Source: Phlyctochytrium arcticum (taxonomy: Eukaryota; Chytridiomycota; Chytridiomycetes; Chytridiales; Chytridiaceae). Taken from it: a DNA stretch of 30,568 nt. The notes beneath the pieces are model-generated. The model ran no database searches. It worked only from the letters and a program-made list of their open reading frames with translations, and was not told the origin of the DNA. Made by a program: the position numbers and the translations under genes. Shown here in pieces: positions 1-9,412 of the stretch (position 1 is the first letter of the stretch; the number at the start of each line of letters is the position of its first letter). The stretch lies in assembly GCA_025602905.1 (NCBI GenBank), contig JAHLKI010000080.1:1-30568 (forward strand), given 5' to 3'.

Positions 1-822
1 AGGCTTTGCAATGTGATCCGGTTTCCCAACCGTGGCAACATGGAAGGCTGGCAGAAAATCTCCGCTGATTTTGCTCGGCAGAACATCATTGGCATTGGTG
101 GCGCCATTGATGGCACCCATTTCCGGCTGAGAAAGCCAGTGGGCGACGAGATTGACAATGCCTATACCGATCGAGAAGGGCAGCAATCCACCATTTGCCA
201 GGCGGTCTGCGACGCGCAAGGACTTGTTCGCGATGTATGTTGCTTCTTACCAGTGTGCACCTCATCCCGCCCTTATGCATCTTCTCATTGCATAGGTCAA
301 CATCGGTTTGGCGGAAAGCGTCCATGACAGCCGTGTTTTTACCAATTCCAAGCTCGGTCAGTCTCTGAGGAGCAGCAACTCTATCCTTCCTCCCAACTAC
401 TTGTTGCTAGGGGATTCAGGCTACGGACTAGCATCATATATGATGGTACCATACAGTACAAGGGTCTGGTCAACCCATCCGCCAAGCAGCACAATTTCAA
501 TTTCATGCACTCGTCATCCCGCATAAATATTGAGCAGTCCTTTGGCCGTTTGAAGGGCCTGGAGAATACTCAAGGTCGGGCAGCAGGAAGATGCCGGCTT
601 TGTAGTTTGTGTTGCCCACGCGTGCACGATATTGCATAACCTGGCGTCCAACAACGCAGCCAGCACGTATCTGGAAGGGAATGGGACAAGGTGGACATCC
701 GTCCTGCTGCTCGCAACCCCGACAATCTCACTCGCAATGAGATTCCCGCGGCTGCGCTGCGCGACCGCATTGTGAATGAGATCTGGACGGGGAACACCAC
801 CTCTGAAATATGTACTGTATGA
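1..822 (+). pseudogene. PIF/Harbinger transposase (DDE_Tnp_4 / HARBI1-like), partial and frameshifted
   Basis: The DDE transposase catalyses cut-and-paste transposition. The frame is open from the window edge. Visible motifs are AIDGTHFR (first Asp, near 108), SVHDSRVF after the intron, LLGDSGY (second Asp, near 410) and INIEQSFGRLKG (catalytic Glu, near 530), followed in another frame by a TILHNLAS segment typical of the family C-terminus and an end at the TGA at 820-822. An intron at 235-295 joins the first two parts in phase. Frameshifts lie near 468 (before VNPSAKQHNF), near 561 (after GRLKG) and near 690, so the copy is dead. The N-terminal helix-turn-helix lies outside the window. Recognition rests on motif order only. 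Confidence 0.85.
235..295 (+). other. 61-bp spliceosomal intron in the Harbinger transposase
   Basis: GTATGT donor at 235 and CATAG acceptor ending at 295. Removing it joins ...LVRD to VNIGL...VHDSRVF in phase 0, restoring the expected Harbinger motif order. This shows the copy descends from a spliced eukaryotic gene. Confidence 0.75.
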
Positions 823-877
823 AAGAAGGCCGTCGTTGAGAGTTTATTTTAGTTTTTTTAGTTTATTGTTGAAGTTA

Positions 878-882
878 GGTTG
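878..882. repeat. Target-site duplication GGTTG, left copy
   Basis: GGTTG immediately precedes the TGTAGC start of the left LTR. The same five bases directly follow the right LTR at 7926-7930. Five bases is the usual copia duplication length. Confidence 0.9.
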
Positions 883-976
883 TGTAGCGATTTACAATGA
901 ATTCTTCCTCCCGGGCACGCCGGGGACTCCTTACATACATCTGTATCTGATCTAGCATAAACACAGTGTGTGACTA

Positions 977-1004
977 CAGTGACTACCAAAACTGTCTCAA
1001 TGTT
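977..1004 (+). repeat. Tc1 left terminal inverted repeat
   Basis: Begins CAGTGACTACCAAAACTGTC and pairs with 2533-2558 in inverse orientation over about 26 bp. It is the expected transposase binding and cleavage end. Confidence 0.85.
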
Positions 1005-1029
1005 GCTCTTTTTGACTACAGTGCATGTT

Positions 1030-2288
1030 TTAGCAAATGTAATTAGGAAGATGATGTTCATGTATAATAACAAAACGACAAGAAATATGTAAAAAACAAT
1101 TCGTGTTATAATGTCTAACCACTAGAGAATGTCCTGAGCTGAGAATATATTTAGAGTGGTGGGTGTCATTGAGACAATTTTGGAGCCTACCTCGAATTTT
1201 GTCAAAATCAGTACTTTGTGTACCCTCCTTTGCTTTGAGAACAGCTTCAACCCTCCTGGGCATGCTTTCAATCAGGTTCCGACAGACTGCAGCGGGTATG
1301 GCGTCCCACTTGGTCTGATCCTTCCCAGAGTTCGTGAATAGATGGGTGGGTTGGGGTGTTTTGCCAGTTGTTTTTTCAAGTGGGACCAGAGATGTTTCGA
1401 TTGGATTGAGGTCAGGGCTTTGGGCTGGCCACCACATGAGTGGAATGTTGTGCCTTTGGAACCACTCCTTGCAAGTCTACTAGTATGTTGGGGTCGTTGT
1501 CTTGCTGAAATTCAATGTCCGCAGGAGAAATGTCGTAAAAATCCAGACTAGCCAGCAAATCGTCCTCCAAAATTTCACAGTATAGTTGGGCATCCATCCG
1601 TCCATCATCTTTGCGGCGTAGCCGGGCCCATCCCATGTCATACAACCCCAAACCATCACTGAACCACCTCCAAATTCAGTGTTCCTTCGACCGTGCGATC
1701 ATAAGCCCCTCCCCCTCTTCTTCCACACCCAACTGCGACCATCCGACCCAAGGCGATTGATTTTAGTCTCGTCAGACCAGACAACACGCTTCCAATCATC
1801 CACAGTCCAATTTTTGTGTGCAACAGCCCAATCCATCCTTGCCTTCCTGTGACGAGGTAAAAGTCGAGCCTTTTTCTGCTTCACTGCCGCCTTCAAACCG
1901 GCCTGCTTCAGCCCCCGACGAACTGTTGAAGGTGAAATAGCCTTGTTGGTAACATCCTGAAGAACTTGAGCAACTTGGGGGCCGTTTCAGCTTCACCAGA
2001 TGTAATGAGAGAAACAGCTCGAGAAATAGTACGAGGTGTCAAGAGCTTTGGGCGTCCCCCCGACAATGAAGGCAGATCCGGAAGATGTTGTGACTTGACG
2101 CGGGACACCGTGGCATGGCCTATCCCCAGGGAAGAGGCAATTTGTCGGGCAGAATGGCCATGGGAAAGCTGAACCAGGATGCTGTTTTGGCGTCTGGAGA
2201 AATTGGTCTCATGGTGGTGGAAAAAGATGAAGAGGAGAAAGTGAGGGCAGGCGCGTTTAAATACTCCTGCGGGGCCAAGCCACGTCAT
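1030..2288 (-). pseudogene. Tc1-like DD34E transposase, frameshifted
   Basis: Order on the minus strand: a paired-type helix-turn-helix (SHGHSARQIASSLGIGHATVS, about 2080-2160) that binds the terminal repeats; a linker with GGRPKLLTPRT; WSDETKINRLG carrying the first Asp (about 1760-1800); YCEILEDDLL, then FQQDNDP with the second Asp (about 1500-1580); and WWPAQSPDLNPIE with the catalytic Glu (about 1400-1435). Counting residues between the second Asp and the Glu along the shifted frames gives 34, the Tc1 signature. At least three frame changes separate these blocks (around 1900, around 1650-1700 and near 1465), so no active enzyme can be made. The true C-terminus is uncertain; the open frame runs through an inner repeat copy to 1030. 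Confidence 0.85.
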
Positions 2289-2532
2289 GTGATCTCACGT
2301 GCATTTGTTTTTGCATGCCAATGGCAAAACGTGCACATCTTGGGCAGGCGCTCCAAAACTGTCTCAATGACCAACCCACCTACACATGCCCCTGCTCCCT
2401 GAAATTTGCATATCACAGAAATACTATTGATCAAACATCTTCCTCTGATATTGCACAACACTTTTGGTCTAAGCAAGACCCCAATTTTACAAGGTACTTC
2501 TAGAGAAATTCATGCATACTTCAAATTTACAA

Positions 2533-2558
2533 AACATTGAGACAGTTTTGGTAGTCAC
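2533..2558 (-). repeat. Tc1 right terminal inverted repeat
   Basis: Reverse complement of 979-1004. The two outermost bases found at the left end are missing here, where the sequence passes directly into TATAG of the LTR. Confidence 0.85.
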
Positions 2559-2673
2559 TATAGATGCGGAACTATAGAATGAATGAGCCATTGTTTACGT
2601 GGCGTAGTAGCGACACATTCTTGGAACATGTTGTTTAGACTTGGATGGGGTGATCTGAGATCGTTCCATAACA

Positions 2674-2684
2674 CTCCCCCTTGT
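2674..2684 (-). other. Polypurine tract of the copia element
   Basis: The plus strand CTCCCCCTTGT reads as a purine run (ACAAGGGGGAG) on the minus strand, directly abutting the left LTR. This is where plus-strand DNA priming is expected. Confidence 0.75.
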
Positions 2685-2805
2685 CGCTACTTGCAGTTCG
2701 ACAGTCAACAAGACTGGAACCGGTGTCGTCGGGTGCCTCGTCAAAACCTTGCCTGTGTAAACCACTTGGGAGAACTGCAGGTCGAAGGACAAAAGAGTAC
2801 ACCAA

Positions 2806-3731
2806 TCACGGACACTCCCCCTGAAGCACGGAAGAAACACTTTGTAGGCCGATACCTCGTGCTAGTCGTTCGTGGGCATATGCTCCTAGGCTCTTGGTAA
2901 ATAGGTCGGCCAGATTGTGTTCTGTGGCAACTTTCTTGACCTCAATCTCTTTGCCCAGGAGTTCACGGAGGTAGAAGAACTTGGATATGTAATAACGAGC
3001 CCTTCCTTTCATGGAGATTTGGGGGGTAGTGGAAGTAAGTTGTGCAATACATGCTGCATTGTTTCGTAGATAACGGTTGGTGCTGATGACGAAGACAGAT
3101 CTTGCACTCCCGTATTGCTTCTCATGGTTCCTGCCAGAGACCGAATATGTAGACAAGCTTCTGTCGCATCGTATAGTGCCATAACCTCCGAGTAGTTGGT
3201 AGATGCGGCAACCGTCGTTTGCTTTGTTGATCTCCAGCTAACTGCTGTTCCGTTTCGTAGGAAGACGTATCCCGTTTGTGACTTGCCAGTATGAGGATCC
3301 GACATGAACCCAGCGTCGGCGTATCCGATGATTCCAGCTTCTTTCTGGTCATATACAAAACGATAGAGTAGGCCTGAATCAGTTGTTCCTCTAAGGTATC
3401 TCATTACTTGCCTTACACCCGTCCAATGACGTTGAGTAGGTTTCTGCGAATATCGCGCCAATAGGTTGACTGCAAATGCGATATCTGGTCGGGTTGAGTT
3501 TGCCAGAAACATAAGTGCCCCGATCGCAGAGAGATACTGGTTGTCAACTGGCAGCAATGTCCTTTTCGTCTTAATTGTCGTATGGGCGGAACGGATCTTG
3601 TTCCGGATCAAGGCTTCGAACAACCATCGGAGTTCGTATCGGGTCGGCCTTGTCCATACGATAGTGTGCCAGTAGACGTTGGGTATATGTGGTTTGATGG
3701 AGCATAATGCTGCCGTTCTTGAGATATTCAA
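2806..3731 (-). pseudogene. Copia connection domain and RNase H
   Basis: The segment 3009-3731 holds YLSAIGALMFLANSTRPDIAF, RHWTGVRQVMRYLRGTTDSGL, then GYADAGFMSDPHTGKSQTGYVF and SWRSTKQTTVAASTNYSEVMAL, which are the copia connection and RNase H signatures with the catalytic Asp and Glu. In another frame (2806-3156) NRYLRNNAACIAQL and TEHNLADLFTKSLGAYAHER give the C-terminal end, which lies about 130 bp from the polypurine tract. One frameshift near 3090-3150 separates the halves. Confidence 0.88.
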
Positions 3732-4816
3732 TCTGAATACCTAAGCAATACGTTGCTTGACCGAGATCCTTGGTGTCAAATTTGGCTTGGATAGCTGCTG
3801 CTGCTTCGTTCACTGCTTGGTCGGTTCCGACAAAAGTCAAGTCGTCGACGTAGATTGCTATGATGACAAACTGGTTGTCCGCGAGTCGTTTGAAGAATAA
3901 ACAAGGAAACAACTCGTCTTGAACGAAGCCTTTGGACACTAGGAAATCTCGAAGGTGTTTGAACCACATACTGTAAGCCCTGCTTGCTTCAGCCCGTAAA
4001 GCGCCTGGATAAGGCGCATGCAAGAATCGGCTGGTAATGCTCTTCCTTCACCGGTCCATCCCTCTGGTACTCGGATGTAAACTTCTTTGTCGAGTGTGCC
4101 GTACAGATATGCCGTTACAATACTGTATCCATAACACGCGTGCGCACCCTGCCACGGTGATCGGCAATGAAGGCCATAAGGAAGCGATAGGACATTCCGT
4201 CCAGAACCGGTGAGGTTGTTTCGTCGTAATCAATGCCAGGCCGTTGACTAAACCCTTGCGCAACTAGGCGAGCCTTAAATCTCACTATTTCGCCTTTGCC
4301 ATTTCTCTTCAAGTCGAATACCCATCTGGCACCAACGCACTTCACACCCAAAGGACGTTGTAGTGGGCCAAATACTTTTCGTTTGCGTAGGGAATCCATT
4401 TCAGACTTGATGGCAGCTTGCCATAACGGCCATTCAGCAGATGCTTTGGCTTCTTTGTACGACGCGGGTATTTGTACCTCTTTGTCTCGCACATCCCCAA
4501 GTGTAAGCGTGGCCTGTGGCCGTAAGTCTAGCGCGGCCTGCGGCCGTTGTTCTGAGTTCTGGGGATGCGGACCTTTGTTCAGAATTGCCATAGCAGATTG
4601 AACAATCGCCTCTTCGGGGAAGCTCTCTTCCTCGCCGTCGAGGTATTCTGGCTCGTCTTCTACTCGCTGCTGGGCTTCGACGCCATCAAGTGGCGTTAAC
4701 CTACCGGGAGCTACCCGGTTCGGTCCGTTGCTTAATGTTTCGACGGACTGCATATTTGCGCCAGCAGCGGTACTATCATCACTCCCCCTCGAGCCAGATG
4801 CCTTGGCCGCAGCCAT
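3571..4816 (-). pseudogene. Copia reverse transcriptase
   Basis: The N-terminal part (4115-4816) has WPLWQAAIKSEMDSLRKRK, then GARWVFDLKRNGKGEIVRFKARLVAQGFSQ, the standard RVT_2 opening. After a frame change near 4030-4110 the palm continues (3571-4023) with FVIIAIYVDDLTFVG, the intact YVDD catalytic motif, and KFDTKDLGQATYCLGI. It copies element RNA into cDNA in the particle. The catalytic residues survive, but the frame is broken between palm halves and again near 3700, so it is inactive as it stands. Confidence 0.9.
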
Positions 4817-6060
4817 CTCTGCCTTTGTGCGCCGCTTTCGTGGTTTGTTATCAGTAGTACCGGGAGGGCGTCCCCTCTTACTGTACGTCCCGCAATGGAA
4901 CCCGGATCTCGTGCTGGAACAGCGTTTGTCAAAGGTAAGACTTCAGGCTTGTTGAGTACTTGGGGAAGGACTAACGGAGCTTTTGTGACGCAATCAGTAG
5001 CGACAAAAGCATCAGGCGTTTGCCTCGCGATCTGTTGAAAATCCAGGATTTTCTGAACGGCATCATCTCTTTCTTTCGTGGGTGGATCATGATGGATGAA
5101 CGTTGGCGTAGGTGATTCCATTGTAGTGAACAGACGACCAATGTCTGTACTGAGTTCCTTTTTAGGTGCAGTCGCGCCAAGGTGTGGGAAATGTTCATCA
5201 TCGAAAATGCAATCGGCAAAGCGTGCTGTGAGCTGTGTGCCGGTTTGCGGATCCAAATACCGCACGATTGCCGGGGAATCAAATCCCAGGTAAATGCCCA
5301 AACGTCGCTGAGGACCCATCTTGGACCGTTTGGGCTTTTCAACAGGAACGTACACGGCACAGCCGAACGTTCGCAAATGAGCAATGGTTGGGGGTCGTCC
5401 ATCCTGGAGCTGTCGAGATGACATATGGGGTATGGCTTGATGGACAATAGCGCAATAAATTCGCAGCGTGTAGTACAGCGTGGTCCCCAGGCGCTGGCGG
5501 GTAAGTTCGATTGTAGAAGCATAGGACGTGCTACCCATTGAACCCACTTGACTAGATTTTCTGCCGCGCCATTTTGCTCGTGCTCATATGGAGAAGAATA
5601 CGTGACGGTGATGCCGGTCGCAGTGCAGTATGAAAGGAAACCCGGACTGACGAATTCACCGGCATTGTCAAGGCGCGGAGTGCGAATGGGATGCTCCGGA
5701 TGTTGAGCGCGCAGTTTGGATATAACGGTCAATAGGCGAGCGCAGGCGAGGTTCCTGGTGGTTAATGGAAAAACCTCGATGTATTGTCCGGTTGCATCGC
5801 CAATTACAAGGTAGTAACGGAAACTGCCGCTTGGTGGACTGATGGGACCGCAGATATCACTGTACAACCGAGACAGGAATGTAAGCAGTGCATAACGCGT
5901 CTTCTCAGTAAATGGTTTCCGGAATAAGTTTCCCTTGAGCACATGCTTGCGCACACGCAGCGTTGGGCAGCTGCTTTGGTGATGCTATGGACAGATAGTG
6001 GACAATCGCAAACAGAGCTGATCACTTTTCGCATCATTCCTAGGCCATGATGACCTAGAC
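4732..6060 (-). pseudogene. Copia pre-integrase and integrase with C-terminal extension
   Basis: The integrase core shows LYSDICGP (first Asp), TPRLDNAGEFVS (second Asp) and YEHEQNGAAENLVKW (catalytic Glu) in 5550-5880. Upstream, around 5960-6050, HHGLGMMRKV is the eroded zinc-binding GAG-pre-integrase part. In the next frame, SRQLQDGRPPTIAHLRTFGC and RRLGIYLGFDSP are the usual copia segments after the core. The frame changes near 5520, splitting the protein. The enzyme would insert cDNA into the genome; all three acidic residues are still readable. It overlaps the start of the RT region near 4816. Confidence 0.9.
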
Positions 6061-6202
6061 GGGTATGCCATAGTGGTACTGGTTCAAGATGGTTGTATTG
6101 GCAATAACGGCGTTAAGTACATGGTTTTGTGCTTCTACCACTAGGGGTCTATTCTGGGTGATGTACAGATAGTTGCCGTTATTGATGAACTGCTCTAGGC
6201 GT

Positions 6203-6598
6203 TCAACCTTGCCACTGGGTTAAGGTTCGCGTGACCCAAAACGAATCATTCTGCTCTTCGGCGGCCTTGTGGTCCTTGTAACCGCTGGCGATAATGGAGC
6301 GACAGAAATGAGATTGCGTTTGAGAGTCGGGACAGTATAGAGCATTCGGGTCAGAGAAGACAGTCCCGTTAGGAAGCTTGAAGATGGCGTGTCCCCGGTA
6401 ACCTTTGCCTACCCCAGCAATGGTGCTCAGATTAAAAGTGTCATTGGGGTGCAAAGTCTGGAACATCGCTCGGTCGCGGAGGACAGTATGGGTACTGCCT
6501 GGGTCATAGTACGCGACGTACTGCTCCTTGGCGGTAGAACCGGTGGTGGATGCAGTAGCGATGGCATCAACAGCGTTTGATACTGGCTTCAAAGTCAA
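6203..6598 (-). pseudogene. Copia aspartic protease region
   Basis: The segment YVAYYDPGSTHTVLRDRAMF has the position and context of the copia protease active site, where the family normally reads D-S/T-G. Here it reads DPG, so either the active site is mutated or this is a lineage variant. Downstream GVGKGYRGHAIFKLPNGT matches the beta-rich part of the protease and its linker to the pre-integrase region. The frame ends at 6203 and the following part (towards 5960) lies in another frame. Confidence 0.7.
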
Positions 6599-6759
6599 AC
6601 GGGGGCAATAGTGGGCGCAGCATCCATGAAATTAACGGGGTATTGCCGTTATCTTTGCTGTTGTTGTCGCGGTTGCTGTTGTTGTTTCGGTTGCCGTTGC
6701 CGTTGCCTTTCGCCTCTTGGAGCTCACGCTAAGGTCTTCTTCATATGGTACGGCGCACC

Positions 6760-6801
6760 GCATTCCTTGGCGCGGTGCCCAGATCGACCGCAGGCAAAAC
6801 A
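6760..6801 (-). other. Copia gag zinc knuckle
   Basis: CFACGRSGHRAKEC fits CX2CX4HX4C, the nucleic-acid-binding knuckle of retroelement nucleocapsids. It lies in a different frame from the upstream gag blocks, which shows decay. Confidence 0.85.
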
Positions 6802-7117
6802 TTCACTGCCGGTCTTGTTCTGGTGGCCGTTGTTGTGGTGATTACTATGATGGCCGTGATGATGAGGTTGTTTGTGATGTTTTTGAACTTTCCTTTGCCG
6901 TACTTCTTATTTGGTTTTCGGCCATTGACAGAATTAACTTGGACGTTGGTTGGAGGCGCAGCTACTGGATTGATACCGCGCGTCTCCTCAGCCTTGAGAC
7001 GGTCTGCGTCAAGTTTCATATCTTTGCGGATGGCGTCCATTAACTTGTCGAAACTGGTGATAGTACGGTACACGTTTGATGCCATGTTGGTGGGTAAGCC
7101 CGTGAGCGTCTTGGAGA

Positions 7118-7657
7118 TCATTGTCTGGTCGTCACAAGGTACTGTATGTTGCACGATTGCATGCGTCGTTTCAGATTGAATATCGCTTCGGCCCAGGAGT
7201 CAATTGTTTTGTAGTTGCCAAAATGCAACTTCACCCATGCTTGCTCGACATCCTGGCGAAGTTCTTGGGCGATCTCTTCGTAACGCGTGGTCAAGGCCGT
7301 CCACAACGACTTGGAAGTAGTTTCAAACTGGAAACGTGCTTGGACTGGTTTGGCAAAGTGCAGTTGCAGGAAGAGAAGGATTTCCTGGTCAAGGGTGACG
7401 TTGTTGGGATCATTGAGGTTGAAATTCGTTTGCAATACTCGCGTTAGGCCACGAGTTCTCAGGACGCGTTCCGTGCTCTCTTTCCACTGAGTATAGTTGT
7501 GGCCATCATACTCGAGAAGCTCGTACATTGGCTTCGGAAGGCGGAAGATGTCGAACGCAGGCTTGGACAGTGCCATAGCGGGACTTGCGGAGACATTAGC
7601 CATTGCTACGTTTGTTGGTGGGGTTGGGACTGCTGGTTGCGCGCCTTCACTGGACAT
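7118..7657 (-). pseudogene. Copia gag, N-terminal part
   Basis: Starts at the ATG at 7655-7657, about 50 bp inside the 5' LTR. A Pro/Ala-rich leader is followed by YELLEYDGHNYTQWKESTERV and a helical region with SLWTALTTRYEE, the pattern of the copia gag (UBN2/Retrotran_gag) fold that builds the virus-like particle. The frame breaks near 7140 and continues in another frame (6741-7154: SKTLTGLP, then KLMDAIRKDM). A zinc knuckle CFACGRSGHRAKEC (CX2CX4HX4C) lies in a third frame at 6760-6801. Two frameshifts therefore split gag. Confidence 0.85.
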
Positions 7658-7710
7658 GGACTTTTGCTCCGGTTGGATTGCTCAACGGAGAAAACTGAGG
7701 CTACTTAACC

Positions 7711-7925
7711 TGTAGCAATTTACAAATGAATTCTTCCTCCCGGGCACGCCGGGGGACTCCTTATATACATCTGTATCTGATCTATGCATAAACACAGTGT
7801 GTGACTATCTATAGATGCGGAACTATAGAATGAATGAGCCATTGTTTACGTGGCGTAGTAGCGACACATTCTTGGAACATGTCATTTAGACTTTCGATGG
7901 GGTGATCTGAGATCGTTCCATAACA
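7711..7925 (-). repeat. Right (5') LTR of the copia element, intact, 215 bp
   Basis: Runs from TGTAGCAATT to TTCCATAACA and is followed directly by GGTTG. It drives the minus-strand element. The primer-binding site should lie just inside at about 7690-7710; the minus strand there begins GGTTAAGTAGCC, which I could not match to a tRNA from memory. Confidence 0.9.
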
Positions 7926-7930
7926 GGTTG
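7926..7930. repeat. Target-site duplication GGTTG, right copy
   Basis: GGTTG directly follows the CATAACA end of the right LTR and matches 878-882 exactly, which fixes both element boundaries to the base. Confidence 0.9.
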
Positions 7931-7983
7931 AGCATAATATAATTTCTATAAATATATATGGGTAAGTCTAGTCAATTCTGATA

Positions 7984-8136
7984 CTAATTTGGTGGAGGGG
8001 GGAGTCTATGTGCGAAGCTCGCCATGAGGGCCAGGAATCTGTCCTCTCTTGCGCCTTCCTCTCGGCGTCTGGTGTCATCTCTGGCTGCCTCCTCTTGGCG
8101 TAGGACGTCATCCCTTTCCTCGTGTCTCTGTACAGT
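7984..8136 (-). pseudogene. C-terminal tail of the Harbinger second protein (Myb/SANT-like partner)
   Basis: On the minus strand a frame ending at the TAG at 7984-7986 encodes an Arg/Glu-rich, coiled-coil-like helix (QRHEERDDVLRQEEAARDD, then RRREE) followed by RFLALMASFAHRLPPPPN. The pattern of a charged helix ending in a 'RFLALM..' segment is typical of the C-termini of Myb/SANT or trihelix-like proteins carried by Harbinger elements, which help the transposase enter the nucleus and bind DNA. Only the tail survives; the DNA-binding part is lost at the junction near 8137. It is convergent with the transposase once the copia insertion is removed. Too short for a firm family call; the assignment leans on context. 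Confidence 0.5.
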
Positions 8137-9159
8137 AAGTGTGAGAATTGCCATTTGGCTTTTCTCACGTCTGTGAAAAAGAACTTGAATGACGAAATGG
8201 AGAAGCTAAACAAAAACGGAGGATCCTATCCTAACTTCATCACGCAGAGCGATTGTTGGATCCGCCATCCAGCAGTTCAAAACATCTTCCGGGGCCAGCA
8301 TCATTTGGACCCTATGGAGCTGGCTTAACCAGATGTCTACATACATGTGCCGCACTTGTACGCCAACATAAGATGTCATTGCGGCCACGACCTGACTACG
8401 AAGGGATGGAATGACGACTTTCGGAGAGTAGTGGATCTAGATCGAACATGGTACCTGCTTTCGCGACGCTACCGCTGCGACAAGCGCGGGAAAAAGTCTG
8501 GATGTGGGAAAAGTTTCGTTGGGCATGGTCCATTCATTCTTGACCAATTGCCCGAAAGCTCGCACATGTCCTTTCCAGCCGTCCTCACCTAACGAATGGG
8601 TATCTCGTCGCTGTTGATGAATCAGATGCGGCCCCTTTTCCACCACAGAACAGGGCCGTCGCCTACAGCCAACCTCCTCCGAGAACTCCATACTAAGCAG
8701 TACGATATTTGACGGTTTGCCTATTTGGAAGAAGTTCGTCATCGAGTTACCTACCCGCCGCCCTTTGACGCTCAGACAATCTTCCCCCCTTTCCCGGAGT
8801 TTGTTAAAGAGTATGAAGAGAAGCTTCCTCTTTCGAACTACCTGTTAGCTGTCTACAATACGGCGCAAAGGCGGTTCCAGAAACCACGTGATCAACAGAT
8901 TGCTATGCTCCCAGCGGACGTTCTTTCCAGCGATTTCAGTCACAAACTTCCGAAACGTGTTGCACGCATTGACGGGTGCCCTGTGTATACGGCCGTCCAC
9001 TCTTTTGGTAATCAATTTGGAGAGATCCGCGGGCACACGCTCACATTCACGAAAAGACTGAGGGAAATACAGTAGATCAGCCGATCAAAGGGATGTTGAA
9101 TTCGTTGAAGCAGTTTGGTCATAAGCAACCACAACTCTTGTTAGTTGACGACGTGCCGG

Positions 9160-9224
9160 GTAAAGTTTTTTGTGCTTCTCTTTCTGCCCATCATGCATTT
9201 TCTAATCGCTGGATTGATCAATAG
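9160..9224 (+). other. 65-bp intron in the composite exonuclease gene
   Basis: GTAAAG donor at 9160, CTAAT branch-like site near 9201 and ATAG acceptor ending at 9224. Splicing joins LLLVDDVPG to ERGYFEKAIPSL in frame. Confidence 0.7.
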
Positions 9225-9412
9225 GAGAACGAGGGTATTTCGAGAAGGCCATTCCATCCTTAACTCAAGATGTCAGGGCGACTATTATCGATGAATTTGC
9301 CAATCTTCCTGAGTTTTCACGTCCTCCAAACGTGGAGCAATTTCTGATCACTACCTCGACTGCCTGCGATTTTATGCTCAATGTATGGGTCTTGCGAAAC
9401 CTGAACGCCGGG

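Larger units (their letters stand above)
977..2558 (-). mobile_element. Tc1/mariner transposon inserted in the copia LTR
   Basis: Starts CAGTGACTACC at 977 and ends GGTAGTCAC at 2558; the inverted ends match over about 26 bp. A TA lies on each side (975-976 and 2559-2560), as expected for Tc1/mariner. It encodes a DD34E transposase on the minus strand. The right end lacks the last two bases of the left terminal repeat (CA/TG), a small erosion or imprecise end. Four copies of a 17-bp core (CCAAAACTGTCTCAATG or its complement) occur at 986-1002, 1167-1183, 2353-2369 and 2535-2551. Confidence 0.9.
883..2673 (-). repeat. Left (3') LTR of the copia element, interrupted by Tc1
   Basis: 883-976 and 2559-2673 align to the two consecutive parts of the intact right LTR at 7711-7925. 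The break falls at a TA dinucleotide, the Tc1/mariner target. The right LTR has an extra TCTA at the matching position, which is a small indel between the copies or part of the insertion history. Confidence 0.9.
883..7925 (-). mobile_element. Ty1/copia LTR retrotransposon, full length, minus strand
   Basis: Both LTRs (left 883-976 plus 2559-2673; right 7711-7925) begin TGTAGC and end CATAACA and are flanked by GGTTG duplications. On the minus strand the order is gag, protease, integrase, reverse transcriptase, RNase H, which is the copia order (integrase before RT). A purine tract on the minus strand abuts the left LTR at 2674. Without the Tc1 insertion the element is about 5.45 kb, normal for the family. 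The coding region carries several frameshifts, so it is no longer autonomous. The LTRs differ by roughly five substitutions and five small indels over about 215 bp, so the insertion is not recent. Confidence 0.95.
1..8140 (+). mobile_element. PIF/Harbinger DNA transposon remnant, split by a copia element
   Basis: The transposase segment (1-822, plus strand) and the C-terminal tail of a second Harbinger-type protein (7984-8136, minus strand) face each other and become neighbours once the copia insertion at 883-7925 is removed. The 5-bp sequence GGTTG is found on both sides of that insertion, which shows that 1-877 and 7931 onward were once contiguous. PIF/Harbinger elements characteristically carry two genes, a DDE transposase and a Myb/SANT-like DNA-binding protein, so the pairing is what the family predicts. 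The left end is outside the window and no terminal inverted repeat was identified. The right limit near 8137-8140 is inferred from where the unrelated plus-strand gene begins. Confidence 0.75.
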
